Assembly (NCBI GenBank): GCA_903923345.1
Contig: CAIXXI010000418.1
Span: 1 to 40,524, forward strand
From: an uncultured Burkholderiales bacterium
Lineage (GTDB): Bacteria > Pseudomonadota > Gammaproteobacteria > Burkholderiales > Burkholderiaceae_E
Direction: 5' to 3'
Length of the DNA: 40,524 nucleotides
Shown here: piece after piece, positions 1-9,061 of the stretch
How positions within the stretch are numbered: the first letter of the stretch is position 1
Layout: each line of letters begins with the position of its first letter
The notes under the pieces: generated by a model
Told to the model about the DNA's origin: nothing
Seen by the model: the letters and a program-made list of their open reading frames with translations, nothing else
Database searches by the model: none
Translations under genes and position numbers: made by a program

Positions 1-506
1 CGACCCGCTTGTGGCTGGCGGCAGACGAGACTCGCGCGACCGGTCTGATGCTGCAGCGACTGCCAACCGAAGGCGGTCGCGTCGCACCCTCTGCCGCTCC
101 TGCACAAGCCGAGGCGACAGTCGCTCAGGACAGCCCATCCGCACCGATCGGGTCAGAGCAGGATCGCGATGGCTGGTCGCGACTGCAGATTCTTGCCGAA
201 ACCCTCACCGGCGAAGAACTGCTGACCTTGCCTTCTGCGCAGGTGCTGCGACGTCTGTTCTGGCAGGAGCCACTTCATGCCTTCGATGCGCGTGCCGCCC
301 GATTTGCATGCACCTGCTCGCGCCAGAAAGTTTCAACGATGCTGAAGATGCTGGGCCGGGAAGAGGTGGATGACATCCTGCGCGAGCAACCCACGGTGAG
401 TGTGCGCTGTGAGTTCTGCAACACGCCCTACGACTTCGACGCGGTCGACAGCGCCGAACTGTTCGTCACCGAGCCGCTGGCACCGGCTTCGAACGTGCGC
501 CACTGA
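1..506 (+). CDS. hslO: Hsp33 redox-regulated chaperone, 3' part (cut by window start)
   Basis: This is the C-terminal part of Hsp33, a cytoplasmic holdase chaperone that is switched on by oxidation; the 5' part lies outside the window. The reading frame is open from the first base (TRLWLAADETRATG), matching the end of the Hsp33 core domain. The C-terminal zinc switch is intact: a CTC motif (Cys-X-Cys) is followed about 30 residues later by CEFC (Cys-X2-Cys), the four cysteines that bind zinc when reduced and form disulfides when oxidised. The last 41 bases overlap the 3' end of the convergent ftsB gene. An imperfect hairpin at 515-549 (GCACCAG/CTGGTGC), just after the stop and inside ftsB coding sequence, could end the transcript. 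Family assignment is firm. Confidence 0.93.
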   Translation, partial: TRLWLAADETRATGLMLQRLPTEGGRVAPSAAPAQAEATVAQDSPSAPIGSEQDRDGWSRLQILAETLTGEELLTLPSAQVLRRLFWQEPLHAFDARAARFACTCSRQKVSTMLKMLGREEVDDILREQPTVSVRCEFCNTPYDFDAVDSAELFVTEPLAPASNVRH

Positions 507-822
507 CCTCGGCTGCACCAGAGCCTGTCCCGGGAGACGGGGCTGGTGCGCCAGGGTCGGATACCTGCACAAAGACTTCATCGGGGCGCATCATTCCGAG
601 CTCGTAGCGGGCACGTTCTTCGATGGCACCCGTACCCTGCTTCAGGTCTCTGACCTCGCCTTCAAGCGCCCGATTGCGTTCCACCAGACGCTCATTGGCC
701 TTGTTCTGATGGACGAGTTGGCGCTCCAGTTCCCAGACCCGCAACCAACTGCCTTTGCCGAGCCAGAGCGGATACTGGATGAGCGCAAGCAGCGCCAGCA
801 GGACAAGGGTGAAGAGTCTCAC
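466..822 (-). CDS. ftsB: Cell division protein FtsB
   Basis: FtsB is a small bitopic inner-membrane protein of the divisome that forms the FtsQLB complex. The 118-residue product has a short cytoplasmic start, one hydrophobic segment (LFTLVLLALLALIQYPLWLG) and then a periplasmic coiled coil rich in Glu, Arg and Leu with the family-typical ERARYELGMMRPDE ending. A Pro/Ala/Gly-rich tail of about 25 residues follows, slightly longer than in the usual ~100-residue protein. The start is GTG (820-822), 12 bases after the eno stop; eno-ftsB adjacency is classical in proteobacteria. The 3' end overlaps hslO on the opposite strand by 41 bases. Confidence 0.93.
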   Translation of the reverse strand: MRLFTLVLLALLALIQYPLWLGKGSWLRVWELERQLVHQNKANERLVERNRALEGEVRDLKQGTGAIEERARYELGMMRPDEVFVQVSDPGAPAPSPGTGSGAAEVSGARSKPVPAAR

Positions 823-834
823 CGGCGCGGCAGG

Positions 835-2118
835 TCAGAACAGGTTGTAGAAGGCGGTGCGGCCCGGATAGTGGGCAACGTCACCCAGGTCTTCTTCGAT
901 GCGCAGCAGCTGGTTGTACTTGGCCGTGCGATCCGAGCGCGACATCGAGCCGGTCTTGATCTGCAGCGCATTGGTCGCGACCGCAATGTCGGCAATCGTG
1001 GTGTCTTCGGTCTCACCCGAGCGATGCGAGACCACTGCGGTGTAGTTGTTGCGCTTGGCCAGCTCGATGGCTGCAAAGGTCTCGGTCAGGGTCCCGATCT
1101 GATTGATCTTGATCAGGATCGAATTGGCAATGCCGGCCTCGATCCCTTCTCTCAGAATCCGGGTGTTGGTGACGAAGAGATCATCACCGACCAGCTGCAC
1201 GCGATCGCCCAGGCGATCTGTCAGGGTGCGCCAGCCGTCCCAGTCGTTTTCACCCATGCCGTCTTCAATCGAGATGATCGGGTACTTGTCGCACCAGGTC
1301 GCCAGCAGATTGCTGAAATCGACGGCCGACAGTTTCAGGCCCTCGCCTTCCAGGTGGTACAGCCCGTCCTTGTAGAACTCCGAGGCAGCGCAATCCAGAC
1401 CGATCGCAATCTGGGTTCCTGCGGTGTAGCCCGCCTTGTCGATGGCCTCGAGGATCAGCTGGATGGCCGCCTCATGGTTGGCCACGCTGGGCGCAAATCC
1501 GCCCTCGTCACCGACTGCCGTGCTCAGCCCGCGATCATGCAGGATCTTCTTGAGCATCTGGAAGGTTTCAGCCCCGTAGCGGATCGCCTCACGAAAACTC
1601 GGCGCACCGATCGGGATGATCATGAACTCCTGCAGGTCGAGGTTGTTGTTGGCATGCGCCCCGCCATTGATGACGTTCATCATCGGGACTGGCAAAGACA
1701 TCTGGCCCGATCCGCCGAAGTAGCGGTACAGAGGCAGCCCTGATTCTTCGGCCGCCGCCTTGGCGACGGCCATCGAGACCGCCAGCGTGGCATTGGCGCC
1801 CAGGCGGGCCTTGTTGTCGGTCCCGTCGAGCTCGATCAGTGTCTTGTCCAGGTAAGCCTGCTCAGAGGCATCCAGACCCATGATCGCCTCGGAGATCTCG
1901 GTGTTGATGTTTTCCACCGCCCGCAGCACGCCCTTGCCGCCATAGCGTCTGGCGTCGCCGTCACGCAGCTCGATCGCCTCGCGCGATCCGGTGGATGCGC
2001 CCGAAGGCACGGCCGCGCGGCCCATCGTGCCCGATTCGAGCAGGACGTCGCATTCGACGGTGGGATTACCGCGCGAGTCGATGACCTCGCGCCCGATGAT
2101 GTCGACAATGGTGCTCAT
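835..2118 (-). CDS. eno: Enolase (phosphopyruvate hydratase)
   Basis: Enolase interconverts 2-phosphoglycerate and phosphoenolpyruvate in glycolysis; it is cytoplasmic and needs Mg2+. The 427-residue product is full length and begins MSTIVDIIGREVIDSRGNPT. Diagnostic segments are the catalytic-loop region GGAHANNNLDLQEFMI, the metal-binding stretches DCAASEF, SIEDGM and GDDLFVTN, and the active-site loop SHRSGETEDTTIADIAVA. It is the fourth gene of a leftward operon pyrG-kdsA-DUF1330-eno-ftsB; only 5 bases separate it from the DUF1330 stop, so co-transcription is very likely. An AGAAGGGG stretch precedes the ATG. Nothing in the protein looks unusual. Confidence 0.98.
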   Translation of the reverse strand: MSTIVDIIGREVIDSRGNPTVECDVLLESGTMGRAAVPSGASTGSREAIELRDGDARRYGGKGVLRAVENINTEISEAIMGLDASEQAYLDKTLIELDGTDNKARLGANATLAVSMAVAKAAAEESGLPLYRYFGGSGQMSLPVPMMNVINGGAHANNNLDLQEFMIIPIGAPSFREAIRYGAETFQMLKKILHDRGLSTAVGDEGGFAPSVANHEAAIQLILEAIDKAGYTAGTQIAIGLDCAASEFYKDGLYHLEGEGLKLSAVDFSNLLATWCDKYPIISIEDGMGENDWDGWRTLTDRLGDRVQLVGDDLFVTNTRILREGIEAGIANSILIKINQIGTLTETFAAIELAKRNNYTAVVSHRSGETEDTTIADIAVATNALQIKTGSMSRSDRTAKYNQLLRIEEDLGDVAHYPGRTAFYNLF

Positions 2119-2123
2119 GCTGT

Positions 2124-2417
2124 TCAGACCCCTTCTACAACGATCATGTTGAAATGCGCTGTCGCACCGGCCCGCTTGGCCCGCGCTTCCTTGTACATGG
2201 CGGAATCGTAAAACCCGCGTGCCTCATCGAATGAGTTGAAGCGGATGATCACCATTCGCGAGGGCTGCCAGTCTCCCTCCAGGGTTTCATGCCGGCCGCC
2301 TCGCACGACGAATTCGCCACCGGCCGCACTCACGGCCGCAGGTGTCAGTGCGGTGTAGGCCTTGTACTGTTCCGGGTCGGCGACCTTGACATCTGCGATC
2401 ACGTAGGCGCTGGGCAT
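2124..2417 (-). CDS. DUF1330 family protein
   Basis: A 97-residue member of the DUF1330 family, a dimeric alpha/beta-barrel (ferredoxin-like) fold of unknown function. The sequence starts MPSAYVIADVKVADPEQYKAY and carries the family features: an N-terminal beta strand, the GGEFVVRGG turn, the LEGDWQPSRMVIIRF strand and the FYDSAMYKEARAKRAGATAHF helix. The reading frame stays open further upstream, but the ATG at 2415-2417 is chosen because a GAGGAA ribosome-binding site precedes it and the family starts here. It lies between kdsA and eno in a compact operon, a placement common in Burkholderiales. No substrate can be deduced. Confidence 0.9.
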   Translation of the reverse strand: MPSAYVIADVKVADPEQYKAYTALTPAAVSAAGGEFVVRGGRHETLEGDWQPSRMVIIRFNSFDEARGFYDSAMYKEARAKRAGATAHFNMIVVEGV

Positions 2418-2440
2418 GTGGGGTTCCTCGGCAGGGGGAA

Positions 2441-3298
2441 TCAGGCGATCAGGGAATGCTCTGGGAAACCATGCCGCTTGACCAGCGCGTCGAGTTCGCA
2501 CAGGGTCGAGAGCAGCTCAGCCATCCGAGGCAGTGGCCAGGCATTCGGCCCATCGGACAGTGCCTTGGACGGGTCGGGGTGGGTCTCCATGAACAGACCG
2601 GACACCCCGGCAGCCACCGCAGCCCGGGCCAGCACCGGAACGAACTCGCGCTGACCGCCCGACGAACTGCCCTGGCCGCCAGGCAACTGAACCGAGTGGG
2701 TCGCATCAAAGACCACCGGACAGCCGGTCTCGCGCATGATCGCCAGGCCGCGCATGTCGGACACCAGGTTGTTGTAGCCAAACGAGACGCCACGCTCGCA
2801 GACCATGATGGAGTTGCCATCATGGCCGGCAGCCACCGCGGCATCTCGGGCTTTCAGGGCGACCTGCTTCATGTCGTGAGGCGCTAGAAACTGCCCCTTC
2901 TTGATATTTGCAGGCTTGCCGCTGGCCGCCACCGCATGAATGAAATCGGTCTGTCGGCACAGGAAGGCCGGCGTCTGCAGCACGTCGACGACCGACGCCA
3001 CCGGACCAATCTGCTCGATCTCATGCACATCGGTGAGGACGGGCACGCCCACCTGCCTGCGCACTTCTTCCAGAATGCGAAGGCCTTCATCCAGACCCGG
3101 TCCGCGAAACGACTTGCCCGAGCTGCGATTGGCCTTGTCGAATGAGGACTTGTAGATGAACGGCACGCGCAAGGCACCGGTGATGGCCTTGAGCTGACCG
3201 GCTGTTTCGATGGCCAGTTCACGCGATTCGATTGCGCACGGGCCTGCAATCAGGAACAAGGGCCGGTCGAGCCCGACTTCGAATCCGCAAAGCCGCAT
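2441..3298 (-). CDS. kdsA: 3-deoxy-D-manno-octulosonate 8-phosphate synthase
   Basis: KdsA condenses phosphoenolpyruvate with arabinose 5-phosphate to make Kdo-8-phosphate, the first committed step to the Kdo sugar of the lipopolysaccharide inner core. The 285-residue product is full length. It shows the TIM-barrel family signatures LFLIAGPCAIES near the N-terminus, YKSSFDKANRSS, GVPVLTDVHE, the FLCRQTDF strand and VFDATHSVQLPGG. Its presence implies a Gram-negative outer membrane with LPS. It sits 34 bases downstream of pyrG and 23 bases upstream of the DUF1330 gene. The ATG start is preceded by AGGACC. Confidence 0.98.
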   Translation of the reverse strand: MRLCGFEVGLDRPLFLIAGPCAIESRELAIETAGQLKAITGALRVPFIYKSSFDKANRSSGKSFRGPGLDEGLRILEEVRRQVGVPVLTDVHEIEQIGPVASVVDVLQTPAFLCRQTDFIHAVAASGKPANIKKGQFLAPHDMKQVALKARDAAVAAGHDGNSIMVCERGVSFGYNNLVSDMRGLAIMRETGCPVVFDATHSVQLPGGQGSSSGGQREFVPVLARAAVAAGVSGLFMETHPDPSKALSDGPNAWPLPRMAELLSTLCELDALVKRHGFPEHSLIA

Positions 3299-3332
3299 CG
3301 TGAGGTCCTGTCAGGTAGGGCTGCTGAGTGAC

Positions 3333-5006
3333 TCAGACAGCCTTGCGAGAGCCGCGCCGCTCGGCATGAGCCAGCGCAGCTTCGACATACGAACGAAACA
3401 GCGGATGGCCGTCGCGCGGTGTCGAGGTGAATTCGGGGTGGAATTGCACGCCGACAAACCAGGGATGAGCCGCCGGCCCTTCCTGCGCCAGTTCGGCAAT
3501 TTCCGTCAGCCCCTCCGAGGGGGTTCGCGCCGAGACATGCAGGCCACTGGCTTCGAGTTGTGCCACATAGTGGTTGTTGACCTCATAGCGATGCCGATGC
3601 CGCTCATTGACCGATTCGCCATAGATGCGACTGGCCAAGGTATGGGGCACCACCGGGCAGCGCTGGGCCCCAAGCCGCATCGTGCCGCCCAGGTCGGAGG
3701 CTTCGTCGCGCCGCTCCACGCGGCCTTCCCGATCGAGCCACTCGGTGATCAGACCAACCACTGGATGCGGCGTATCGGGGTCGAACTCGGTGCTGTTGGC
3801 ACCGGTCAGGCCGCAGACGTCACGGGCATATTCGATCACGGCAAGCTGCATGCCCAGGCAAATGCCGAGGTAGGGCACGCCCCGCTCACGGGCGAATCGA
3901 ATCGCGGCAATCTTGCCCTCGACGCCCCGACGTCCGAACCCTCCAGGCACCAGAATCGCATCAAAGCCCTCGAGCGGGGCCGTACCATCGCGATCGATCT
4001 GCTCGGAATCGATGTAATCAATTTCGACGCGACTCTCGGTATGGATGCCGGCGTGAGTCAGCGCCTCGGTCAATGATTTGTACGACTCGGTCAGCTCGAC
4101 GTACTTGCCGACCATCGCGATGCGCACGGTCCGCTTCGGGTTCGACTGGCGTTCGACGAGCCGATCCCAGACCTGCAGATCAGCCGGCCTGGCCTGAATA
4201 CGCAGCACCTCACACAGCAGATCATCCACACCCTGCTCGTGCAGCATGCGCGGAATCTTGTAGATCGAGTCGGCATCCCAGACCGAGATGACCGAATCGA
4301 TCGGGACGTTCGAGAACAATGAGATCTTGGCGCGCTCGTCATCCGGAATGCGGCGATCGGCGCGGCACAAAAGCAGGTCGGCCTGAATACCGATCTCGCG
4401 AAGCTTCTGCACCGAGTGCTGGGTCGGCTTGGTCTTGAGTTCGCCGGCCGAAGCAATGAAGGGCACCAGGGTCAGGTGCACGAAGCAGGCACTGCCACGC
4501 CCCAATGCAAGGCTCATCTGCCGTGCGGCTTCCAGAAACGGCAGCGATTCAATGTCGCCGACTGTCCCACCGACTTCGACGATCGCCACCTGCGCCGCCT
4601 CTTCGGTTCCGACACCGGCACCCCGCTCGATGAAGGCACGGATCTCGTTGGTGATGTGCGGAATCACCTGAACCGTACGGCCCAGGTACTCGCCGCGCCG
4701 CTCCTTGCGGATCACCGAGTCGTAGATCTGTCCGGTGGTGAAATTGTTGTGACGACGCATGCGCGCCGTCACGAAGCGCTCGTAATGGCCCAGATCGAGG
4801 TCGGTCTCGGCACCATCTTCGGTGACGAAGACTTCTCCGTGCTGAAACGGGCTCATCGTGCCCGGATCGACGTTGATGTAAGGGTCGAGCTTGAGAAGGG
4901 TGACCCGCAGTCCGCGCGACTCGAGCAGCGCGGCCATGGACGCGGCAGCGATCCCTTTCCCAAGGGAAGAGACCACCCCGCCGGTGACGAATACGAATTG
5001 GGTCAT
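3333..5006 (-). CDS. pyrG: CTP synthase (glutamine hydrolysing)
   Basis: PyrG aminates UTP to CTP using ATP and ammonia from glutamine. The N-terminal synthetase domain opens with MTQFVFVTGGVVSSLGKGI and includes the Mg/ATP segment SPFQHGEVFVTEDGAETDLDLGHYERF. The C-terminal class I amidotransferase domain carries the oxyanion segment PGGFGRRGVEG, the nucleophile Cys in YLGICLGMQ and the HPEF catalytic motif. The ATG at 5004-5006 gives 557 residues and matches the family start; a TTG three codons upstream is less likely. The gene leads the operon pyrG-kdsA-DUF1330-eno-ftsB. A likely promoter lies just upstream (5028-5058). Confidence 0.98.
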   Translation of the reverse strand: MTQFVFVTGGVVSSLGKGIAAASMAALLESRGLRVTLLKLDPYINVDPGTMSPFQHGEVFVTEDGAETDLDLGHYERFVTARMRRHNNFTTGQIYDSVIRKERRGEYLGRTVQVIPHITNEIRAFIERGAGVGTEEAAQVAIVEVGGTVGDIESLPFLEAARQMSLALGRGSACFVHLTLVPFIASAGELKTKPTQHSVQKLREIGIQADLLLCRADRRIPDDERAKISLFSNVPIDSVISVWDADSIYKIPRMLHEQGVDDLLCEVLRIQARPADLQVWDRLVERQSNPKRTVRIAMVGKYVELTESYKSLTEALTHAGIHTESRVEIDYIDSEQIDRDGTAPLEGFDAILVPGGFGRRGVEGKIAAIRFARERGVPYLGICLGMQLAVIEYARDVCGLTGANSTEFDPDTPHPVVGLITEWLDREGRVERRDEASDLGGTMRLGAQRCPVVPHTLASRIYGESVNERHRHRYEVNNHYVAQLEASGLHVSARTPSEGLTEIAELAQEGPAAHPWFVGVQFHPEFTSTPRDGHPLFRSYVEAALAHAERRGSRKAV

Positions 5007-5027
5007 GGCGGCCAACGGGAAATGCCG

Positions 5028-5058
5028 AGTATACCAATGCGGGACTTCCGTTCTGCAA
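5028..5058 (-). promoter_or_regulatory. Candidate sigma70 promoter of the pyrG operon
   Basis: On the minus strand a near-consensus -10 box TATACT (5028-5033) is preceded by TTGCAG (5053-5058) with a 19-base spacer. The predicted start of transcription near 5021 would leave a leader of only about 15 bases before the pyrG ATG. The -10 box is convincing; the -35 spacing is longer than ideal. The call rests on visual matching only. Confidence 0.45.
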
Positions 5059-5149
5059 GCCAGATCGAAGTGATTGGGATGGTTCGCTATCCGAACTGAT
5101 CTGCGCGATCATTGCCGCCCATCGCCTACGCCTCCCCCTCTGGTCCAAG

Positions 5150-6430
5150 ATGAACACCCACCCGCTGCGAATTGAACTGCACGACGAGATTCACACACGG
5201 CCGCGGACCGACGTGTCTGCACCGCATGCGATCACTCATTTGTCAGTGCTGCGGCCCCGCGCCCAGGCAGGGATCCGCCCCCAGGCCCTGCTCGACTGGT
5301 GCGCCCGAAATCACATCGAACCGCCGGCGCCGCAGCAAAGCCACTTTGATGCCGCAATGGGATCGCTGCGGCTGAAATGGGAGCGCCATGGCGAGTTCGA
5401 CGACTACACCGCGTTTACCCCGCAATGCGATGGCGAGAACCCCTTTGCGGTCACGCCAGCCGATGACCTGCTGCGCGAGGTGGTCAAGGCCGATTCAGGT
5501 CAGGTCATTGCAGCGCTGCGACTGGCGGTCGTGTCGGCCGATGATGGAGGCTTTGAATCGGACCGGCCGGCGAGGCTGCTCGGCGGCGGCATCGTCGGTG
5601 CAGCCATCTCCGACGGCGACGCCGCCATGTTTTCGAATTTCAGGCTCGACGAAAACGGCTTCGGCACCATTTTGCTCATCGACAAGGCGACCCGACCCTC
5701 GCAACTCGGCCGCGCTGTGCAACGGATCATCGAGATCGAGGTCTATCGGATGATGGCGATGCTCGCCTTCCCGGAAGCCCGCGAACTCGGCGCTTCACTG
5801 CACCGGATCGAAATCGACCTGGCTGGACTGGTCGCACGGCTGGATACCGCAGGGCCCGAGGAAGAGCCCGCCATCTTGCAGGATGTGACCCGGCTTGCGG
5901 CGAGCACCGAACAGATGTCGACCTACAGCGTCTTTCGCTTCGGAGCGGCCCGAGCCTATCGCAGTCTTGTACGCCAGCGCGGTCAGGAGCTTCGACAGAC
6001 CCGACTGCACCGGCTGCAGATGCCAACCGAGTTTCTTGACCGGCGCTTCGAGCCGGCCATGGCGTATTGCGAAGCGGTCAACCAGCGCCTGGACGCAGTC
6101 TCGATGCGTATCGCTCGCGCCAGTGACCTCCTGGGCACGCGGGTCGAGATCGAGCGGGAACGCCAGAACCAGGAGTTGCTCGCTGCCATGAACAGCCGCG
6201 CCGAACTGCAACTTCGCCTGCAGGAAACCGTCGAAGGCCTGTCGGTTGCCGCGATTGCTTACTACGCCACCGGCCTGGTGGGCTATGTGCTCAAGGCGGC
6301 CGAAAAAGCCGGACTGCCGATCAGCTATGAATTAGGAACCGGCCTGTCCGTCCTGCCGGTCATTCTGGCGGTCTGGTACTTCATGAACCGGGTTCGCAAT
6401 CGGATCCATCGATCAGCCGGCGAGGCCTGA
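5150..6430 (+). CDS. DUF3422 family inner-membrane protein
   Basis: A 426-residue DUF3422 protein, a proteobacterial membrane-anchored family without an assigned function. The N-terminus (HPLRIELHDEIHTRPRTDVSAPHAITHLSVL) is characteristic. The middle is soluble and helical, with Arg/Glu-rich coiled-coil character around residues 325-365. Two hydrophobic segments lie near the C-terminus: LSVAAIAYYATGLVGYVL and, after a short loop, LSVLPVILAVWYFMNRV. This suggests a cytoplasmic domain anchored by a C-terminal hairpin. It is transcribed divergently from pyrG with a 143-base gap, and stands alone. The family match is clear; the role is unknown. Confidence 0.88.
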   Translation: MNTHPLRIELHDEIHTRPRTDVSAPHAITHLSVLRPRAQAGIRPQALLDWCARNHIEPPAPQQSHFDAAMGSLRLKWERHGEFDDYTAFTPQCDGENPFAVTPADDLLREVVKADSGQVIAALRLAVVSADDGGFESDRPARLLGGGIVGAAISDGDAAMFSNFRLDENGFGTILLIDKATRPSQLGRAVQRIIEIEVYRMMAMLAFPEARELGASLHRIEIDLAGLVARLDTAGPEEEPAILQDVTRLAASTEQMSTYSVFRFGAARAYRSLVRQRGQELRQTRLHRLQMPTEFLDRRFEPAMAYCEAVNQRLDAVSMRIARASDLLGTRVEIERERQNQELLAAMNSRAELQLRLQETVEGLSVAAIAYYATGLVGYVLKAAEKAGLPISYELGTGLSVLPVILAVWYFMNRVRNRIHRSAGEA

Positions 6431-6466
6431 TCTTTCGGCGGACAACGCCGGCTGCTCGAATCCGGA

Positions 6467-7249
6467 TCAGGTCAGACCGAAACCGTCGTCTGCAGTGATG
6501 ATGGCCCCGTTGATGAAGCGGGAGTGGTCAGATGCCAGCAGCAGCATCAAGCCGTCGAGGTCTTCCGGCAGGCCAAGGCGCCGCCTGGGCATCATTGAAA
6601 TGAGTTTGCGGCCGGCTTCGGATTCCCAGTGGTGCTCATTGAGTTCCGTGCTGATGTAGCCCGGGCAGATCGCATTCACATTGATGTTGAAGCGCGCCCA
6701 TTCCAGCGCCATGGCGCGGGTCATGTGCACCACGGCCGCTTTGCTCATGCTGTAGGTGCCGATCTGGGCCAGCACTTTCAGACCCGCCATCGACGCCACA
6801 TTGATGATTCGCGCAGCCCGGTCCGGTTCGGTTCGGGCGCGTGCAATCATTTTCCGGGCAACCGCCTGGGCCACGAAAAACGCCCCTCGGGTGTTGGTGT
6901 CGAAGACGAAATCGAAGTCCTCGGGCGTCACATCGACCAGGCGCTGGGTGGTGCTGACACCCGAATTGTTGACCAGGATGTCGATTGCACCCGCCTCGGA
7001 TTCGGCCTGGTCGACCCCGGCTGCAATCGAGGCGGCATCGGTGACGTCCATCGCAACGACATGCGCCTGCCCGCCCTCGCCTTCAATCTCAGCGCGCAGT
7101 TCCTTGAGCCGTTCAAGCCGTCGGGAGGCCAGAACGACGGTTGCGCCGTTGGCAGCCAGCATTCTTGCAAAGCGCGCGCCCAGGCCACTGGAGGCGCCCG
7201 TCACCAGGGCTGTCTTGTCTTTAAGGTCGAAACGCATCGGCTCGGACAT
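6467..7249 (-). CDS. SDR family NAD(P)-dependent oxidoreductase
   Basis: A 260-residue classical short-chain dehydrogenase/reductase. It has the Rossmann nucleotide-binding motif TGASSGLG (residues 18-25), ASRR after beta-2 (suggesting NADP preference through the arginines), DVTD, the NNSG motif (NNAG in most members), catalytic Ser153, Tyr166 and Lys170 (YSMSK), and the ICPGYI segment after the catalytic helix. The C-terminus (FINGAIITADDGFGLT) resembles the typical G-x-D-GG ending. The substrate cannot be read from sequence; related members act on 3-hydroxyacyl-CoA, steroid or other alcohol substrates. It is divergent from the ETF-ubiquinone oxidoreductase gene and convergent with DUF3422, so it is probably monocistronic. 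Confidence 0.93.
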   Translation of the reverse strand: MSEPMRFDLKDKTALVTGASSGLGARFARMLAANGATVVLASRRLERLKELRAEIEGEGGQAHVVAMDVTDAASIAAGVDQAESEAGAIDILVNNSGVSTTQRLVDVTPEDFDFVFDTNTRGAFFVAQAVARKMIARARTEPDRAARIINVASMAGLKVLAQIGTYSMSKAAVVHMTRAMALEWARFNINVNAICPGYISTELNEHHWESEAGRKLISMMPRRRLGLPEDLDGLMLLLASDHSRFINGAIITADDGFGLT

Positions 7250-7389
7250 ATCGCTTACTCCTGATCAGGCGCTGAAAAAGTGGCGCCGATGATCGCACAC
7301 CGCCCGATGGTGGCGCTCGATGCAATCGGGTGCAGTTTGCGCAGCCGGCCTCGATTGGCGAGAATCGGCGGTTGAATCAGGGATGGAAC

Positions 7390-9039
7390 ATGGACATCGA
7401 ACGCGAATCAATGGAATTTGATGTGCTGGTGGTCGGTGGCGGTCCTGCGGGGCTTGCCGCGGCAATCCGGCTCAAGCAGTTGTGTGCTCAGCACAACCAG
7501 GACTTGTCGGTGTGTGTCATCGACAAGGGATCCGAGATCGGCGCACACACGCTGTCAGGTGCCGTCATGGACCCGCGTGCGCTCAACGAACTGATCCCGG
7601 ACTGGAAGGAACAGGGCGCACCACTCGAAACCGAGGTCAGTGAAGACGAGGTGCTGTTCCTCACCGCGACCAAGGCTCATCGCACGCCGAACTGGGCCCT
7701 TCCGGATTGCCTGCGCAACCACGGCAATTACATCGTGAGTCTGGGCAACGTGGTGCGCTGGATGGGCCAGCAGGCCGAAGCACTGGGTGTCGATGTCTAT
7801 CCGGGCTTTGCGGCAGCCGAGATCCTGTACGACGAAAAGGGCGCCGTGCGAGGGATTGCAACCGGCAACCTGGGCGTCGGACGCGATGGCGAACCGACCG
7901 AGAACTTCCAGCCCGGCATGGAACTGCTCGCCAAGTACACGCTCTTTGCCGAAGGCGCTCGCGGCCATCTGGGCAAGCAGTTGATTGCCCGATTCAAGCT
8001 GGATGCCGACAGCGACCCTCAGACCTATGGCATCGGCATCAAGGAGCTCTGGGAAGTCGAGCCCTCGAAGCACCGCAAAGGGCTGGTCGTGCACACTGCG
8101 GGCTGGCCACTTGAGAACGACACCTACGGCGGCTCGTTTCTGTATCACTTCGGCGAGAACCTGGTCGCGGTCGGCTTTGTCGTCGGCCTGGCCTACCAGA
8201 ACCCCTGGCTGTCGCCCTTCGAAGAATTCCAGCGCTACAAGACCCATCCGGCCATCCGCGGCACCTTCGAGGGCGGTAAACGGCTGAGTTATGGTGCTCG
8301 AGCCATCACGGCGGGCGGCATCATGTCGCTGCCCAAGACGGTCTTTCCAGGCGGCGCACTGATCGGTTGTGATGCGGGCTTTCTGAACGCCTCGCGCATC
8401 AAGGGCAGTCATGCTGCGATCAAGACCGGGATGCTGGCCGCACAGGCCGCGTTCGATGCTCTGGGTGCCGGTCGCAGTGGCGATGAACTGAGTGCCTATC
8501 CCGAGGCCTTCAAGTCGTCCTGGCTGCATGAAGAACTCTGGCGGGCCCGCAACTTCAAGCAGTGGATGAGCAAGGGGCTGGTGTTCGGCACCGTCATGGT
8601 CGGCATCGAGCAGACCGTGCTCGGTGGCAAGATTCCCTGGACCCTGCACCACCAGCATGCCGACCACGAATGTCTCAAACCGGCTTCGTCGTTCAAGCCG
8701 ATCGACTATCCCAAACCGGACGGTAAGCTGACATTCGATCGGCTCTCGTCGGTGTTCATCTCGAACACCAATCACGAGGAAAATCAACCAATTCACCTCA
8801 CGCTCAAAGATGCAACCGTGCCGGTGAACATCAACCTGGCGCAATACGCCGGGCCCGAACAGCGATACTGCCCGGCTGGCGTGTACGAATACGTCAAGAA
8901 CGACGATCAGTCAGACCGGCTGCAGATCAACGCGCAGAACTGCGTGCACTGCAAGACCTGCGACATCAAGGATCCGACCCAGAACATCGTCTGGGTGGTA
9001 CCCGAAGGGGGCGGCGGCCCCAACTATCCGGGTATGTGA
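7390..9039 (+). CDS. Electron transfer flavoprotein-ubiquinone oxidoreductase
   Basis: This membrane-associated flavoprotein passes electrons from reduced ETF (loaded by acyl-CoA dehydrogenases and related enzymes) to ubiquinone. The 549-residue product has the N-terminal FAD motif VVGGGPAGLAAA (residues 14-25), the DKGSEIGAHTLSGAVMDP segment, and a C-terminal [4Fe-4S] site formed by Cys494, Cys518, Cys521 and Cys524 (CPAGVYEY...CVHCKTC). The start chosen is the ATG at 7390, preceded by an AGGGATGGA stretch; the frame is open a little further upstream, but those residues do not resemble the family. It lies 22 bases upstream of scoA, suggesting co-expression with ketone-body/acyl-CoA metabolism. 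ETF subunit genes are not in the window. Confidence 0.96.
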   Translation: MDIERESMEFDVLVVGGGPAGLAAAIRLKQLCAQHNQDLSVCVIDKGSEIGAHTLSGAVMDPRALNELIPDWKEQGAPLETEVSEDEVLFLTATKAHRTPNWALPDCLRNHGNYIVSLGNVVRWMGQQAEALGVDVYPGFAAAEILYDEKGAVRGIATGNLGVGRDGEPTENFQPGMELLAKYTLFAEGARGHLGKQLIARFKLDADSDPQTYGIGIKELWEVEPSKHRKGLVVHTAGWPLENDTYGGSFLYHFGENLVAVGFVVGLAYQNPWLSPFEEFQRYKTHPAIRGTFEGGKRLSYGARAITAGGIMSLPKTVFPGGALIGCDAGFLNASRIKGSHAAIKTGMLAAQAAFDALGAGRSGDELSAYPEAFKSSWLHEELWRARNFKQWMSKGLVFGTVMVGIEQTVLGGKIPWTLHHQHADHECLKPASSFKPIDYPKPDGKLTFDRLSSVFISNTNHEENQPIHLTLKDATVPVNINLAQYAGPEQRYCPAGVYEYVKNDDQSDRLQINAQNCVHCKTCDIKDPTQNIVWVVPEGGGGPNYPGM

Positions 9040-9061
9040 TGCCCGACAAGGAGTTCCGCTC

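Noticed and set aside
400..1743. Open frame of 447 codons on the plus strand opposite eno and ftsB
   Set aside because: It is the antisense shadow of eno; its translation shows no family features and lacks a plausible ribosome-binding site.
6426..6471. CCTGATC/GATCAGG inverted repeat with an inner CGGCG/CGCCG stem between DUF3422 and the SDR gene
   Set aside because: The outer arms are only 7 bases and over 30 bases apart, and the inner stem is 5 bp; too weak to call a terminator.
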